This document shows positions 1-7,477 of a stretch of DNA of 15,236 nucleotides, in pieces; positions within the stretch are counted from its first letter, which is position 1; the number at the start of each line of letters is the position of its first letter. The notes beneath the pieces are model-generated. The model ran no database searches. It saw only the letters and a program-made list of their open reading frames with translations, and had not been told where the DNA came from. The translations under genes and the position numbers were made by a program. The stretch spans positions 1 through 15,236 of the forward strand of contig JAEWOZ010000065.1 of the NCBI GenBank assembly GCA_023399505.1, in the 5' to 3' direction. This stretch comes from Fusobacteriota bacterium. GTDB lineage: Bacteria; Fusobacteriota; Fusobacteriia; Bac17; JAEWOZ01.

Positions 1-1086
1 TTAAAACTAACCACACAAGGTGAAAGCCCTTTTTCTCTAGCTATTGAGTTAGGTAATCAAGGAGTTTGTGAAAAAATATTGGAAAAATATCCTAAATTTA
101 TAAATGAAAAGATAAATGGAAGAGAAGATACTCCTCTTATTTATGCTATAGAGAATGAAAAAGAAAATTTGATTGAATATTTTCTTTATTATGAAGGAAT
201 AGATTTTTCAATTTCAAATTCTGAAGAAGAAGATGCTTTATTAAAAGCCATTAAAAAGAAAAGAAGTGATCTAGTAGAAAAATTAATAAAAGCTAATATA
301 AATTTAGAATATGAATTAAAAGGCGCTTATTTAATAGTATGGGCTGCACATTTAGGACTAGAAGAGGCCATTGAAATATTATTGGCAGCTGACGCGCCTA
401 AAGAACAAGATAAAGAGAGAATATCGAAAAAAGCTGCTCTAAGCTTGGGAAATATAATACTATCAAATATAGTGAGTGATAAAATTAAAGATGCTTTTTT
501 AGGATTTGTACCCAAAAGTAAAGAACAAGAGGAACTGAAAGAGCCTCATGTTGAATTAGCTTATAAAAAAATTAAAGAAGTTGCTTTAAAAGGAGAATGG
601 ATTCTAAGAAGACAAAAATATTCTCCAGCTACTTTAAGAGCTTATGAAGATGTAATAAATTTCTTTACAGAAAGATTACAACGTATAAAGGAAGAAGCTG
701 ATTTAGAAATAAGAAAAGAAAAAGAAGAAGCTCAAGGATATATTCTAGAAAATAAGGAAAAATTGTTTGAAATATTAGATAAAAAAGATGGTGATGAAGT
801 AGATTCTTTGTCAAAAGTACATAAAAAAGTTAATGAATTAATAAACATGGGGCTTAATGGTTCTAAAGGTTTAAGAACTCACCTTTTCAAAATAAAAAAA
901 GAATTTTTTTATCAAGGATTTGATAAAGCTAAACCTAATGTAAATAAAGAAAATTTTAAAAAAGAAATAAATGAATTAAGGAGTAGATACTCAAATTTTT
1001 TAAAAGAGAAGATTAAATTAGAACTTTCCTTAAAACATATTAATTCTGAAATAAGAAAATTAAAAAATCCTCTTACTTCATATTAA
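1..1086 (+). CDS. Ankyrin-repeat protein with helical C-terminal tail (5' end cut by window)
   Basis: The frame is open from base 1 to the TAA at 1084-1086, giving at least 361 residues; the true start lies outside the window. The TTG at 79 is in frame but sits inside an ankyrin helix and has no convincing ribosome binding site, so it is not taken as the start. Residues 1-135 hold about four degenerate ankyrin repeats (for example T-P-L-I-Y-A-I around residue 44 and a last one ending A-I-E-I-L-L-A-A). Residues about 175-361 are different: highly charged, Lys/Glu-rich and predicted helical, with a likely coiled coil around residues 215-260. No catalytic motif was recognised. The gene converges on the next ankyrin gene, with a shared hairpin between them. 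Ankyrin repeats bind protein partners; which partner is unknown. The N terminus is missing, so a lipoprotein signal like that of its neighbours cannot be checked. Confidence 0.8.
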   Translation, partial: LKLTTQGESPFSLAIELGNQGVCEKILEKYPKFINEKINGREDTPLIYAIENEKENLIEYFLYYEGIDFSISNSEEEDALLKAIKKKRSDLVEKLIKANINLEYELKGAYLIVWAAHLGLEEAIEILLAADAPKEQDKERISKKAALSLGNIILSNIVSDKIKDAFLGFVPKSKEQEELKEPHVELAYKKIKEVALKGEWILRRQKYSPATLRAYEDVINFFTERLQRIKEEADLEIRKEKEEAQGYILENKEKLFEILDKKDGDEVDSLSKVHKKVNELINMGLNGSKGLRTHLFKIKKEFFYQGFDKAKPNVNKENFKKEINELRSRYSNFLKEKIKLELSLKHINSEIRKLKNPLTSY

Positions 1087-1216
1087 TTTTCAAATAAATA
1101 CCCAAGACGTTTAAGTACAAATATCTTTTTTGTTCCTAATAACTTATACCTAATTTTTTTTATTATATTAATAAGTGATTTTATATAATTTCAAAGACTC
1201 ATTTACTTTGTATAAA

Positions 1217-1267
1217 AAAGCAATAAAACCAGAAATATTTTAGGATAGCTTTTGGTTTTATTGCTTT
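1217..1267. terminator. Bidirectional intrinsic terminator
   Basis: A perfect 15-bp inverted repeat has arms at 1217-1231 and 1253-1267 (AAAGCAATAAAACCA and its complement) around a 21-base loop. It lies between two convergent ankyrin genes (stops at 1086 and 1311). Read on the minus strand, the stem is followed by a run of six T; on the plus strand the T run is weaker (AATTTTAG). It probably ends both transcripts and works best for the minus-strand gene. This is the strongest hairpin seen in the window. Confidence 0.8.
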
Positions 1268-1310
1268 AATTTTAGAACGACACTTTTGCATTTCCTCGAA
1301 CATTTAATTA

Positions 1311-3095
1311 TTAAAAACTTTCAACAATTTTTTCAAATAATTCTTGAGGTAAAGTGGGCAAATGATACAATAAGTTAATGTGGTTGTGTAATCTTTTTTT
1401 CTCATCTTCAGAGATATTAAAGTTTTTGCTAAAAGGTACAAATAATTGTATATAATCTTTGGAGCTCTTTTCTATTAATTTATATGCTATATTAATAAGC
1501 TTATCTCTTTCAAATTTCTCTCTAGAATTCTTAAGTTCATAGCTTATATAAGATAAAGCTGATTTATTTGATTCTTCACCATAAATATCAGCACCTGCTT
1601 TTATTAACTGTTCAGTTAGATATAAATTCTTTTTTTGAATTGCTATTTTTAAAGCTGTATTCTCCTTATGATCTTTTTCATTAAGATTAGCTCCAGCTTC
1701 TACTAGCACTTTAACTATTTCTATATGTTCTCTACTTGATGCTATTATCAATAATGTCTGACCATATTTATATTTATAATCAATATCAGCACATGCCTCT
1801 ATTAATAATTTTGCTATATCTATATAACCATGTTCTGAAGCATACTTTAATGCTGTATAATCATTCTTATTTTTATCGTTAACGTTAACTCCTGCTTCTA
1901 TTAGTTTTCTAACTACTTCTGTGTGACCTTTTTCTGATGCTATCATTAATGCTGTGGAACCATATTCATTTTTATCATTAACATTGGCACCAGCTTTTAT
2001 TAACGTTTTAACTATTTCTGCATAACCTTTTTCTGATGCTATCATTAATGGTTTCTTTTTATAATTGTCTTTTATATTGATATTAGCACCATTTTTTATT
2101 AATTCTTCAACTAATCTTATATGACCGTTTTGAGTGGCTATTAACAATGCTAAATTTTTATTTCTATCCTTATTAATACTATTCTCTATTAATATTCTAA
2201 CTACTTCTGTATGACCTTTTTCTGAGGCCATCATTAACGCTGTCCGACCGATAGTTGTTTTCTCATCAACGTCAGCACCTTTTTCTATTAGTATCTTAAC
2301 AATCTCTGCATGACCGTTTTGAGATGCTAGCATTAAAGGTGTATTGGGGTTGCCAAATTGATATTTTTCAATAGTAGCACCTTTTTCACTTAATTTTTTA
2401 AATACCTCTAAATTTCCTTCTTGAGATGCATACATCAAAGGAGTCATTCCAAGCATATCTCGACTATTAATGTTAAAAATATTTTCTTTACTATATAAAA
2501 TTTCAGTTAATGATGCTTTGCCTATTTGATCTTTAAAATTGACAGAGGGTTCATATTGCTCCAAAATTTCTAATATATCTGACTTGCCTCCTAAGGTAGC
2601 TATAGTTAAAGCTTCTCTGCCACTTTTATCTTTCACTTCTCTTGTATTTATATTATTTTCTTCTATAAATTCTCTTACCTTTTTTGCATTAGATGTGTAG
2701 CATAAATATAAAAAATATTTATTTTTTTCTATTATTCCCTCTTCTAAATTATATTTATCTTTAATTATATTTACCAGTCCAAAATCGAAATCATCTAAAG
2801 CAAGATCATATATTTTTATTATGTTTTCTTTATTTGGGAGTAGTCCTTTTTCTATTAAAATTTTAATAATATCCAAATTAGGCTTTTCTGAATCTAAAGC
2901 TAATTCTAAAAAGTTTTTATTATTGTAACTAAAGTTTATGTTAGAAACTCTTTCTATCAAATTTCTAACTTTATTTTCATCTTTATTTTCTATAGCTTTA
3001 ACTAAATCTTCGTTGATACCTTTAAATTTTAAATTCATAGTTTTAAAACTTTTGACGCAAGACATAATTAAAGCTATTAATATAACTTTTTTCAT
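1311..3095 (-). CDS. Ankyrin-repeat lipoprotein with F-box/PRANC-like C terminus
   Basis: 594 residues. The start chosen is the ATG at 3095, with AAGGAAA eight bases upstream and a typical signal sequence (M-K-K then a hydrophobic run). A longer frame to 3137 has no such site. The lipobox I-M-S-C places the lipidated cysteine at residue 13, so the protein is predicted to be membrane-anchored. Residues about 27-510 form 12-14 ankyrin repeats, degenerate before residue 215 and canonical from 217 to about 480 (T-A-L-M-I-A-S-E-K-G-H at roughly 33-residue steps); the repeat at 284 is about four residues short. Residues 520-594 are not ankyrin and end in L-P-x-L-P-Q-E-L-F-E-K-I-V-E-S-F, which resembles the F-box-like helix closing PRANC domains of poxvirus and some intracellular bacterial ankyrin proteins. 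The N terminus resembles that of the giant ankyrin gene at 7478-12358. A host-interaction role is inference. Confidence 0.85.
   Translation of the reverse strand: MKKVILIALIMSCVKSFKTMNLKFKGINEDLVKAIENKDENKVRNLIERVSNINFSYNNKNFLELALDSEKPNLDIIKILIEKGLLPNKENIIKIYDLALDDFDFGLVNIIKDKYNLEEGIIEKNKYFLYLCYTSNAKKVREFIEENNINTREVKDKSGREALTIATLGGKSDILEILEQYEPSVNFKDQIGKASLTEILYSKENIFNINSRDMLGMTPLMYASQEGNLEVFKKLSEKGATIEKYQFGNPNTPLMLASQNGHAEIVKILIEKGADVDEKTTIGRTALMMASEKGHTEVVRILIENSINKDRNKNLALLIATQNGHIRLVEELIKNGANINIKDNYKKKPLMIASEKGYAEIVKTLIKAGANVNDKNEYGSTALMIASEKGHTEVVRKLIEAGVNVNDKNKNDYTALKYASEHGYIDIAKLLIEACADIDYKYKYGQTLLIIASSREHIEIVKVLVEAGANLNEKDHKENTALKIAIQKKNLYLTEQLIKAGADIYGEESNKSALSYISYELKNSREKFERDKLINIAYKLIEKSSKDYIQLFVPFSKNFNISEDEKKRLHNHINLLYHLPTLPQELFEKIVESF
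1566..3017 (-). repeat. Tandem ankyrin-coding repeats (about 99-bp period)
   Basis: This stretch encodes residues 27-510 of the ankyrin lipoprotein. The units coding residues 284-412 are the most alike. A phrase for S-E-K-G-H/Y then E-V/I-V recurs at residues 291, 353 and 387, and on the plus strand it reads as the recurring words TTTTTCTGATGCTATCATTAATG near 1930 and 2030. Units towards the N terminus are much more worn. Confidence 0.8.
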
Positions 3096-3176
3096 TACTT
3101 TTTCCTTCATTATTTTATATTTAAATAAGTCTAGCATGATAGAAAAAATTTAGCAAATATCTTTAGATGGAATATG

Positions 3177-3268
3177 AGAGCTTTTAGCATTGAAATAATA
3201 AGCTCTTAAAAGATGATATAGTAAGATAATAGCCACGTTAAGAGTTATATAATAGTGCTTATATAACT
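3177..3268 (-). terminator. Two hairpins after the SpoIID gene, possible terminator
   Basis: Reading the minus strand just past the SpoIID stop (3271-3273), the first hairpin has perfect 10-bp arms at 3259-3268 and 3243-3252 (AGTTATATAA type) with a six-base loop. A second has 7-bp arms AGAGCTT/AAGCTCT at 3200-3206 and 3177-3183. Neither is followed by a good T run, so this is a weak or atypical terminator, or RNA structure upstream of the ankyrin gene that starts at 3095. Confidence 0.4.
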
Positions 3269-3270
3269 TC

Positions 3271-4410
3271 TTAACTTTCCTCTCTTTTAGCTAGTTTATA
3301 ATAGGTTACATTAATATCTTTAATATAAACATTCTTATAATAATATTGAATTATATTTAAATGGTTATAGCCTCTCTCAGCTAACTTATATGCTCCCCAT
3401 TGGGATAAGCCTATTCCATGACCAGAACCTCTTCCCTTCACTGTGAAGTAAGTAGAATAGCTACCTATAGTAAATAAGGTACTTGGAAGTGAGCAGATTG
3501 ATCTAAATTTTTCTCCTGACATTTGTAAAGTTTGTGTACCGATTAAAACTATGGAAGTTACTCTTCCATTTTTAGTGTTTTGAACTCTAATTTTTTTAAC
3601 TTTAAAACCTACTTTTTTAGATAAGGCGTTCTTGTATACTCTTAAGGTCCATTCAGATTCTTCGCTTCCTGCGTAGTTTCTACTATCATTAACAGGTTGA
3701 AGGTATGGAACATTCCCTGCTCCCCATATATCTTGGGGAGTACATGTAACACCTCCGCTATTACTATGATAATGAGCATGTATTAATCTACCGTTATGTA
3801 CTATCACTTTGTTGAATGTTTCATTTACAAATCTATTGAATCTTTCTATTTCAACATTGTATCCCATATATACTTGAGAATCATGAGTATCTACTAAATC
3901 CCAATATTTATATTTTAAAGTTTCAAGTCCTTTATAGAGATAAGTTCTCGCTGCTATTGCTTGAGCTTTAATAGCTTCATCTGCATAAAAAGCACTTATT
4001 TCACATGGAAGTACACCGTATAAGTATTCCTCAGCATTTACTACATTTATAGGATATAGTTTAGAATTGTAAATAATAATTTTAAAATCTCCCCTGTATC
4101 TTCTATGTACTTTAGAGCTATTTATTCCTATTAAACCTGTAACTTCTCTTTTTTTTATTTTTATAATTTTATAAGTCTTATTTTCTAAAAGAATCCCTTT
4201 AGAAGAATAATTTAAGGTAATATAACTTTTATCTTTTAGAACTTTTTTTTCATTATCGCATTCAATTTCTAAATCTGTATCGATGGCCATTATCCCAATA
4301 TTAGATGAAGCCATTGACTTCAAGCCAACATTAATTTTTTCTCCGAAACTTTTAGAAAGAGTGTAACACTTTAAAAAATTTGATATCAATAAAAAGAATA
4401 ATAAAAACAT
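3271..4410 (-). CDS. SpoIID/LytB-domain protein, probable peptidoglycan lytic transglycosylase
   Basis: 379 residues. The ATG at 4410 follows GATGAGGAT by seven bases. An uncharged hydrophobic N terminus (residues 1-18) looks like an export signal or anchor; the cysteine at 15 has no lipobox. The SpoIID fold is clear: V-L-P-C-E-I-S with the likely catalytic Glu137, then E-A-I-K-A-Q-A-I-A-A-R-T-Y (145-157), D-T-H-D-S-Q-V-Y (174-181), H-S-N-S-G-G (215-220), W-G with P-Y-L (229-237), and G-R-G-S-G-H-G-I-G-L-S-Q-W-G-A (326-340). The family cleaves glycan strands stripped of stem peptides. In sporulators SpoIID acts in engulfment, but non-sporulating phyla also carry it, so it more likely serves wall remodelling or division here. 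The position that is a zinc-binding cysteine in clostridial SpoIID appears to be serine (S-Q-V-Y). A promoter lies about 40 bases upstream. Confidence 0.9.
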   Translation of the reverse strand: MFLLFFLLISNFLKCYTLSKSFGEKINVGLKSMASSNIGIMAIDTDLEIECDNEKKVLKDKSYITLNYSSKGILLENKTYKIIKIKKREVTGLIGINSSKVHRRYRGDFKIIIYNSKLYPINVVNAEEYLYGVLPCEISAFYADEAIKAQAIAARTYLYKGLETLKYKYWDLVDTHDSQVYMGYNVEIERFNRFVNETFNKVIVHNGRLIHAHYHSNSGGVTCTPQDIWGAGNVPYLQPVNDSRNYAGSEESEWTLRVYKNALSKKVGFKVKKIRVQNTKNGRVTSIVLIGTQTLQMSGEKFRSICSLPSTLFTIGSYSTYFTVKGRGSGHGIGLSQWGAYKLAERGYNHLNIIQYYYKNVYIKDINVTYYKLAKREES

Positions 4411-4452
4411 CTATAATCCTCATCTTTTATTTAAATTTTCGTATTAATTAGA

Positions 4453-4461
4453 ATTATATCA
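4453..4461 (-). promoter_or_regulatory. Extended -10 promoter of the SpoIID gene
   Basis: On the minus strand TGATATAAT matches the extended -10 consensus TGnTATAAT exactly. No good -35 is seen, as expected for an extended -10. A start near 4446 would give a leader of about 36 bases. It lies just past the terminator at 4469-4499, so SpoIID can be transcribed independently. Confidence 0.5.
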
Positions 4462-4468
4462 CAAATAA

Positions 4469-4499
4469 AAAAGAACCTTTTAATACAAAAGTTTCTTTT
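4469..4499 (-). terminator. Intrinsic terminator of the small lipoprotein gene
   Basis: Arms at 4487-4499 and 4469-4481 pair over 13 positions with one mismatch around a five-base loop (4482-4486). On the minus strand the 3' arm runs into six T (4472-4467). It is about 75 bases past the lipoprotein stop and immediately upstream of the SpoIID promoter. Confidence 0.65.
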
Positions 4500-4572
4500 C
4501 AATATTAAAAAACTTATCAGCTCTAAAATTTAAACTAATTATAATTTTTTAAAATATATAAGCTAATAATAT

Positions 4573-4920
4573 TTATTTTAAATTCTTCAATTCCTCTAAA
4601 GTTCTTTTTAATTTACAGTAAAGTTTTTGAAATTCTGCTACATCAAGCATATGAGGATTTTTTTCTATATCTGAATCCATTGATTTCAAAGAAAGACTAA
4701 ATGTTTGAATAAAAAATTCCTTTATTCTTATATCCTCTGCATCTTGAGGATTAAAACTTTTACAAAAATTTTGAGTATCTTCCAGTGCTTTCAAAGCATC
4801 TTCATAAGCTTTATGAGGATCTAATTGAAATTTTTTATTTTCCTTAGGAGCACTCTCTTTAATATCCTGTGTTGTACATGAAATTAATAATAAAGTTAAT
4901 AATAAAATTTTTGTTTTCAA
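4573..4920 (-). CDS. Small predicted lipoprotein, unknown function
   Basis: 115 residues. The start codon is TTG at 4920-4918; it is preceded by AAAAGGAGA at good spacing and there is no in-frame ATG between that site and the signal sequence. The N terminus M-K-T-K followed by a leucine-rich run and L-I-S-C is a textbook lipoprotein signal, with the lipidated cysteine at residue 15. The mature part (about 100 residues) is helical and charged, with no recognised domain: it has a Lys-rich linker, then two or three amphipathic helices with Q-N-F-C-K-S-F and a C-terminal L-E-E-L-K-N-L-K. It has its own promoter (4954-4983) and terminator (4469-4499), so it is probably a single-gene unit between xerD and SpoIID. 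It may be a small envelope protein; I do not recognise the family. Confidence 0.75.
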   Translation of the reverse strand: MKTKILLLTLLLISCTTQDIKESAPKENKKFQLDPHKAYEDALKALEDTQNFCKSFNPQDAEDIRIKEFFIQTFSLSLKSMDSDIEKNPHMLDVAEFQKLYCKLKRTLEELKNLK

Positions 4921-4953
4921 AGTTGAAATCTCCTTTTAATTTTTGCGCTCTTT

Positions 4954-4983
4954 ATGATATCATAAATTTTACTGTCTAGTCAA
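4954..4983 (-). promoter_or_regulatory. Promoter of the small lipoprotein gene, overlapping a 16-bp palindrome
   Basis: On the minus strand TTGACT (4983-4978), an 18-base spacer and TATCAT (4959-4954) form a sigma70-type promoter, with a TG one base upstream of the -10. The -10 sits inside the perfect palindrome TTTATGATATCATAAA (4951-4966), which could be an operator or chance in AT-rich DNA. The -35 lies only a few bases past the xerD stop. Confidence 0.5.
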
Positions 4984-4989
4984 ATTATT

Positions 4990-5868
4990 TTATTTTCCAT
5001 CCATAAAAGGGCCGTACTTTATATAACATTTTCTCAACTCTTCTTTAGAGACATGAGTATAAACTTGAGTAGAAGATATAGAAGCATGCCCTAAAAGCTC
5101 CTGAATAGCTTTTAAACTTACACCTTTGTTTAATAAAAGTGTTGCAAATGAATGTCTAAAAGTATGAGGCGATACTTTTTTAGATATTTTTGCTTTTTTA
5201 GTAAGTTCATTTATAGTTTTTCTTAAATATCTATCTGAAAGTTGTTCTCCAAACTTATTTATAAATATATATTCACTTTTAAAAAGTTTTTTCTTTAGTG
5301 GTAGATATTTCAATAAGATGGACTTTGCTTTTTTATCAAAAAAGGCTATCCTCTCTACATTACCTTTTCCTATTATTCTTAGTTCTTCTCTAGAAAAGGA
5401 AATATCATTTTCTTTAAGTGATATTAATTCTGCTGCTCTTAGGCCACTGGAATAAAGAAGATAGATAATAGATTTATTCCTTAAATCTTGAAAACTGTCC
5501 TCTTTTATAACAGAAATAATATTATCTATCTCCTCAATAGATAATATTTCAGGGAGAGGCTTAGAAAATTTAGGACCTTTTAAAAGGAGCGTAGGATCTT
5601 TTTTTATAAACCCTTGATAGGCTAAAAATTCAAAGAAAGTTTTTAAAGAAGAGAGTTTCCTATTTATACTTCTTTGAGCAATTCCTTTTAAACTTAGATA
5701 AGATAGAAAAGATCTTAAGTGAGATAATTGAACATTTTTAATTTCATCTTCTAAAAAATTTAAAAACTGTGAAATGTCTAATGAATATGCTTTAACTGTA
5801 TGTTCACTTTTAGAATTAAAAATTTTTTGATGATTTAAAAAATTCTTTAATAGCTCTTCTTTCTTCAT
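4990..5868 (-). CDS. xerD: XerC/XerD-family tyrosine recombinase
   Basis: 292 residues from the ATG at 5868, which follows AAGGGG; a frame 10 codons longer (5898) has no ribosome site and exceeds the usual start. The N-terminal SAM-like domain (about 1-95) is followed by the catalytic domain with the full active set: Arg144 (S-S-G-L-R), Lys168 (G-K-G-N), His235 and Arg238 (H-T-F-R-H), His261 (L-G-H-A-S) and nucleophile Tyr270 (T-Q-V-Y-T-H-V). Length and motifs match XerC/XerD, which resolve chromosome dimers at dif during division; the T-H-V-S-K-E-x-L-R ending leans to XerD. The C terminus (Y-G-P-F-M-D-G-K) is unlike the common Y-H-P-R-A ending. No dif-like site was recognised nearby. There are no mobile-element genes around it, so a housekeeping role is more likely than a phage integrase. 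The symbol is tentative because XerC and XerD cannot be separated safely by eye. Confidence 0.85.
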   Translation of the reverse strand: MKKEELLKNFLNHQKIFNSKSEHTVKAYSLDISQFLNFLEDEIKNVQLSHLRSFLSYLSLKGIAQRSINRKLSSLKTFFEFLAYQGFIKKDPTLLLKGPKFSKPLPEILSIEEIDNIISVIKEDSFQDLRNKSIIYLLYSSGLRAAELISLKENDISFSREELRIIGKGNVERIAFFDKKAKSILLKYLPLKKKLFKSEYIFINKFGEQLSDRYLRKTINELTKKAKISKKVSPHTFRHSFATLLLNKGVSLKAIQELLGHASISSTQVYTHVSKEELRKCYIKYGPFMDGK

Positions 5869-5886
5869 TTTTCCCCTTCTCATAAA

Positions 5887-5915
5887 TTGTAACATCATAG
5901 TAATTATGATAAAAT
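5887..5915 (+). promoter_or_regulatory. Probable promoter of the MATE gene
   Basis: TTGTAA (5887-5892), 17 bases, then TAAAAT (5910-5915) fits a sigma70 promoter with a start near 5922. An inverted repeat ATCATA-GTAAT-TATGAT (5894-5910) lies in its spacer and could bind a regulator, though 6-bp arms are weak evidence in such AT-rich DNA. Confidence 0.4.
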
Positions 5916-5924
5916 TCTAAAGCT

Positions 5925-5933
5925 ATTATATCA
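5925..5933 (-). promoter_or_regulatory. Extended -10 promoter of xerD
   Basis: The minus strand reads TGATATAAT, identical to the SpoIID element at 4453-4461. No clear -35 is seen. A start near 5918 gives a leader of about 50 bases. It lies back to back with the MATE promoter in a 91-bp divergent region. Confidence 0.45.
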
Positions 5934-5959
5934 TTTTAAAAAAGAGAAAAGAAGGAAGA

Positions 5960-7315
5960 ATGAAAATGGAAAATTACAATAGAAAAAATTTTTATATATC
6001 AATATTAAAAATAGCTATTCCTATTGCGCTTCAGCATACTGCCCTATCTTTTAATTCAATTATAGATAATTTTATGGTAAGTAAGCTTGGAACTTACTCT
6101 TTAGCAGCATTAGGGTCTTCTAATAGATTTTTACAAATTTTTAGACTATTAATTGTAGGATTAGGAAGTGCAAATATAATACTTACAGCTCAGTACTTTG
6201 CAGCTAAAGATAAAAATGGAGTAAAAAGAAGTTTAGCAGCAGGATTGCTAACTAATATTGTTATTTCATTTTCTGCTCTTATTATATATTACGCGTTTAA
6301 TCAAAAAATAGTTAATTCCTTTTCAAGTAATTTAGAGATAAGAGAAATAGCTAAAAGCTATTTAAATATTGCAATTTTTACATTTATTGCTAAAAGTGTA
6401 ATATTTTCTTATGGATACTCTTTAAGAGGAATAGGAATAGTTTTTATGAAAACTAATTTAACTATTTTAACTACTATATTAAATATAATTTTAAATTATT
6501 TGTTTATATATGGATCTTATGGGTTTCCTAAATTAGGCATTAGAGGAGCTGCACTCTCTACTCTTCTTTCTGAAAGCATAGCTGCTTTATTAATGCTCTA
6601 CATAACATATAAGAAGGATTATGAAGTTGCTGTTAAATTATCAGAGTTAATAAAAGTACCTAAGAATTTCTTAATTAAATATATAAAAATTTCTCTACCT
6701 TTAGGAATATCTAATCTTCTATGGAGTACAGGGTTACTTTTTTATCATAATATATTTGGAAGTTATGGAACAAGTTCTTTAGCAGCTTATGGATTAATTA
6801 CCCCCTTAGAACTTCTTCTAGCTAATATATTTAACGGCTTAGCTAACGCCGCAACTATATTGATTGGAAAAGAGTTAGGAAAAAAAGAATTTAATACTGC
6901 CTATAATCATGCAAAAACTATAATGAGAATAGGTACATTAACATCTTTGGTTATAGGTTTAATTGTATTCACATTTTCAGAAAGTATTGTAAACTTATAT
7001 TCGAATATCTCCAAAGAAGCTGCGTATAATGCTATATTGTTTTTAAGAATATATAGCATATTCTTAGCAGTAAAAGTTTTCAATCTAGTTAGCTATGCCG
7101 GTATTTTAAAAAGTGGGGGAGATTCAATTTTTTTATTCATGCTAGGAACAAGCGCAATGTGGTTAATTGGAGTACCTCTAGCTAATATAGCCTCTTACAT
7201 ATTTAAATTTGAAAGTTATAAAGTATATATTATTATTAATTCTGTTGAAATATTAATTGCTATTACCTCTTTCTTAAGAATAAGATCAAAAAGATGGATA
7301 AAAAATTTAATTTAG
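5960..7315 (+). CDS. MATE-family efflux transporter
   Basis: 451 residues, nearly all hydrophobic, with about 12 predicted membrane helices in two similar halves (about 10-225 and 226-445), the usual size for MATE (NorM/DinF/MepA-like) exporters. The first half carries the family signature I-D-N-F-M-V-S-x-L-G-x-x-S-L-A-A-L-G (about residues 35-53). The second half has a matching, looser copy around S-S-L-A-A-Y-G-L-I-T-P. MATE proteins expel cationic drugs or metabolites using a Na+ or H+ gradient; substrate and coupling ion cannot be told from this sequence. The first ATG (5960) is only three or four bases from AAGGA, and the ATG at 5966 has better spacing, so the true start may be two codons later. 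It diverges from xerD and converges on the giant ankyrin gene; no operon partner. No clear hairpin was found in the 162 bp after it. Confidence 0.9.
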   Translation: MKMENYNRKNFYISILKIAIPIALQHTALSFNSIIDNFMVSKLGTYSLAALGSSNRFLQIFRLLIVGLGSANIILTAQYFAAKDKNGVKRSLAAGLLTNIVISFSALIIYYAFNQKIVNSFSSNLEIREIAKSYLNIAIFTFIAKSVIFSYGYSLRGIGIVFMKTNLTILTTILNIILNYLFIYGSYGFPKLGIRGAALSTLLSESIAALLMLYITYKKDYEVAVKLSELIKVPKNFLIKYIKISLPLGISNLLWSTGLLFYHNIFGSYGTSSLAAYGLITPLELLLANIFNGLANAATILIGKELGKKEFNTAYNHAKTIMRIGTLTSLVIGLIVFTFSESIVNLYSNISKEAAYNAILFLRIYSIFLAVKVFNLVSYAGILKSGGDSIFLFMLGTSAMWLIGVPLANIASYIFKFESYKVYIIINSVEILIAITSFLRIRSKRWIKNLI

Positions 7316-7477
7316 TTTTAGTATCATCTTTTATCTTTTCAAATATTTGTAAAACTTATTATATTGGTAAGGAGCTTTTATAAGAATAGTTTTTAAGAAC
7401 CTACTAAAACCTTATTTGTAATTATTAAAATCGCACTTCGAAAAAATTTTAGCTAGTAAAGAAAAATTAGAAGCCTT

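Noticed and set aside
2938..3153. Plus-strand hydrophobic 71-residue frame over the start of the ankyrin lipoprotein
   Set aside because: It is antisense to a gene with a good start, signal and repeats, and has no ribosome site of its own.
3271..4410. SpoIID as evidence that the organism sporulates
   Set aside because: The SpoIID/LytB family is present in many non-sporulating bacteria and no other sporulation gene is seen.
4411..5959. A dif-like site for the Xer recombinase
   Set aside because: I looked for two 11-bp inverted arms around a six-base centre near xerD and found nothing convincing; AT-rich dyads there are explained better as promoters or terminators.
7316..7477. Terminator or small gene between the MATE and giant ankyrin genes
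   Set aside because: No stem with good pairing and T run, and no frame with a ribosome site, could be found in these 162 bases.
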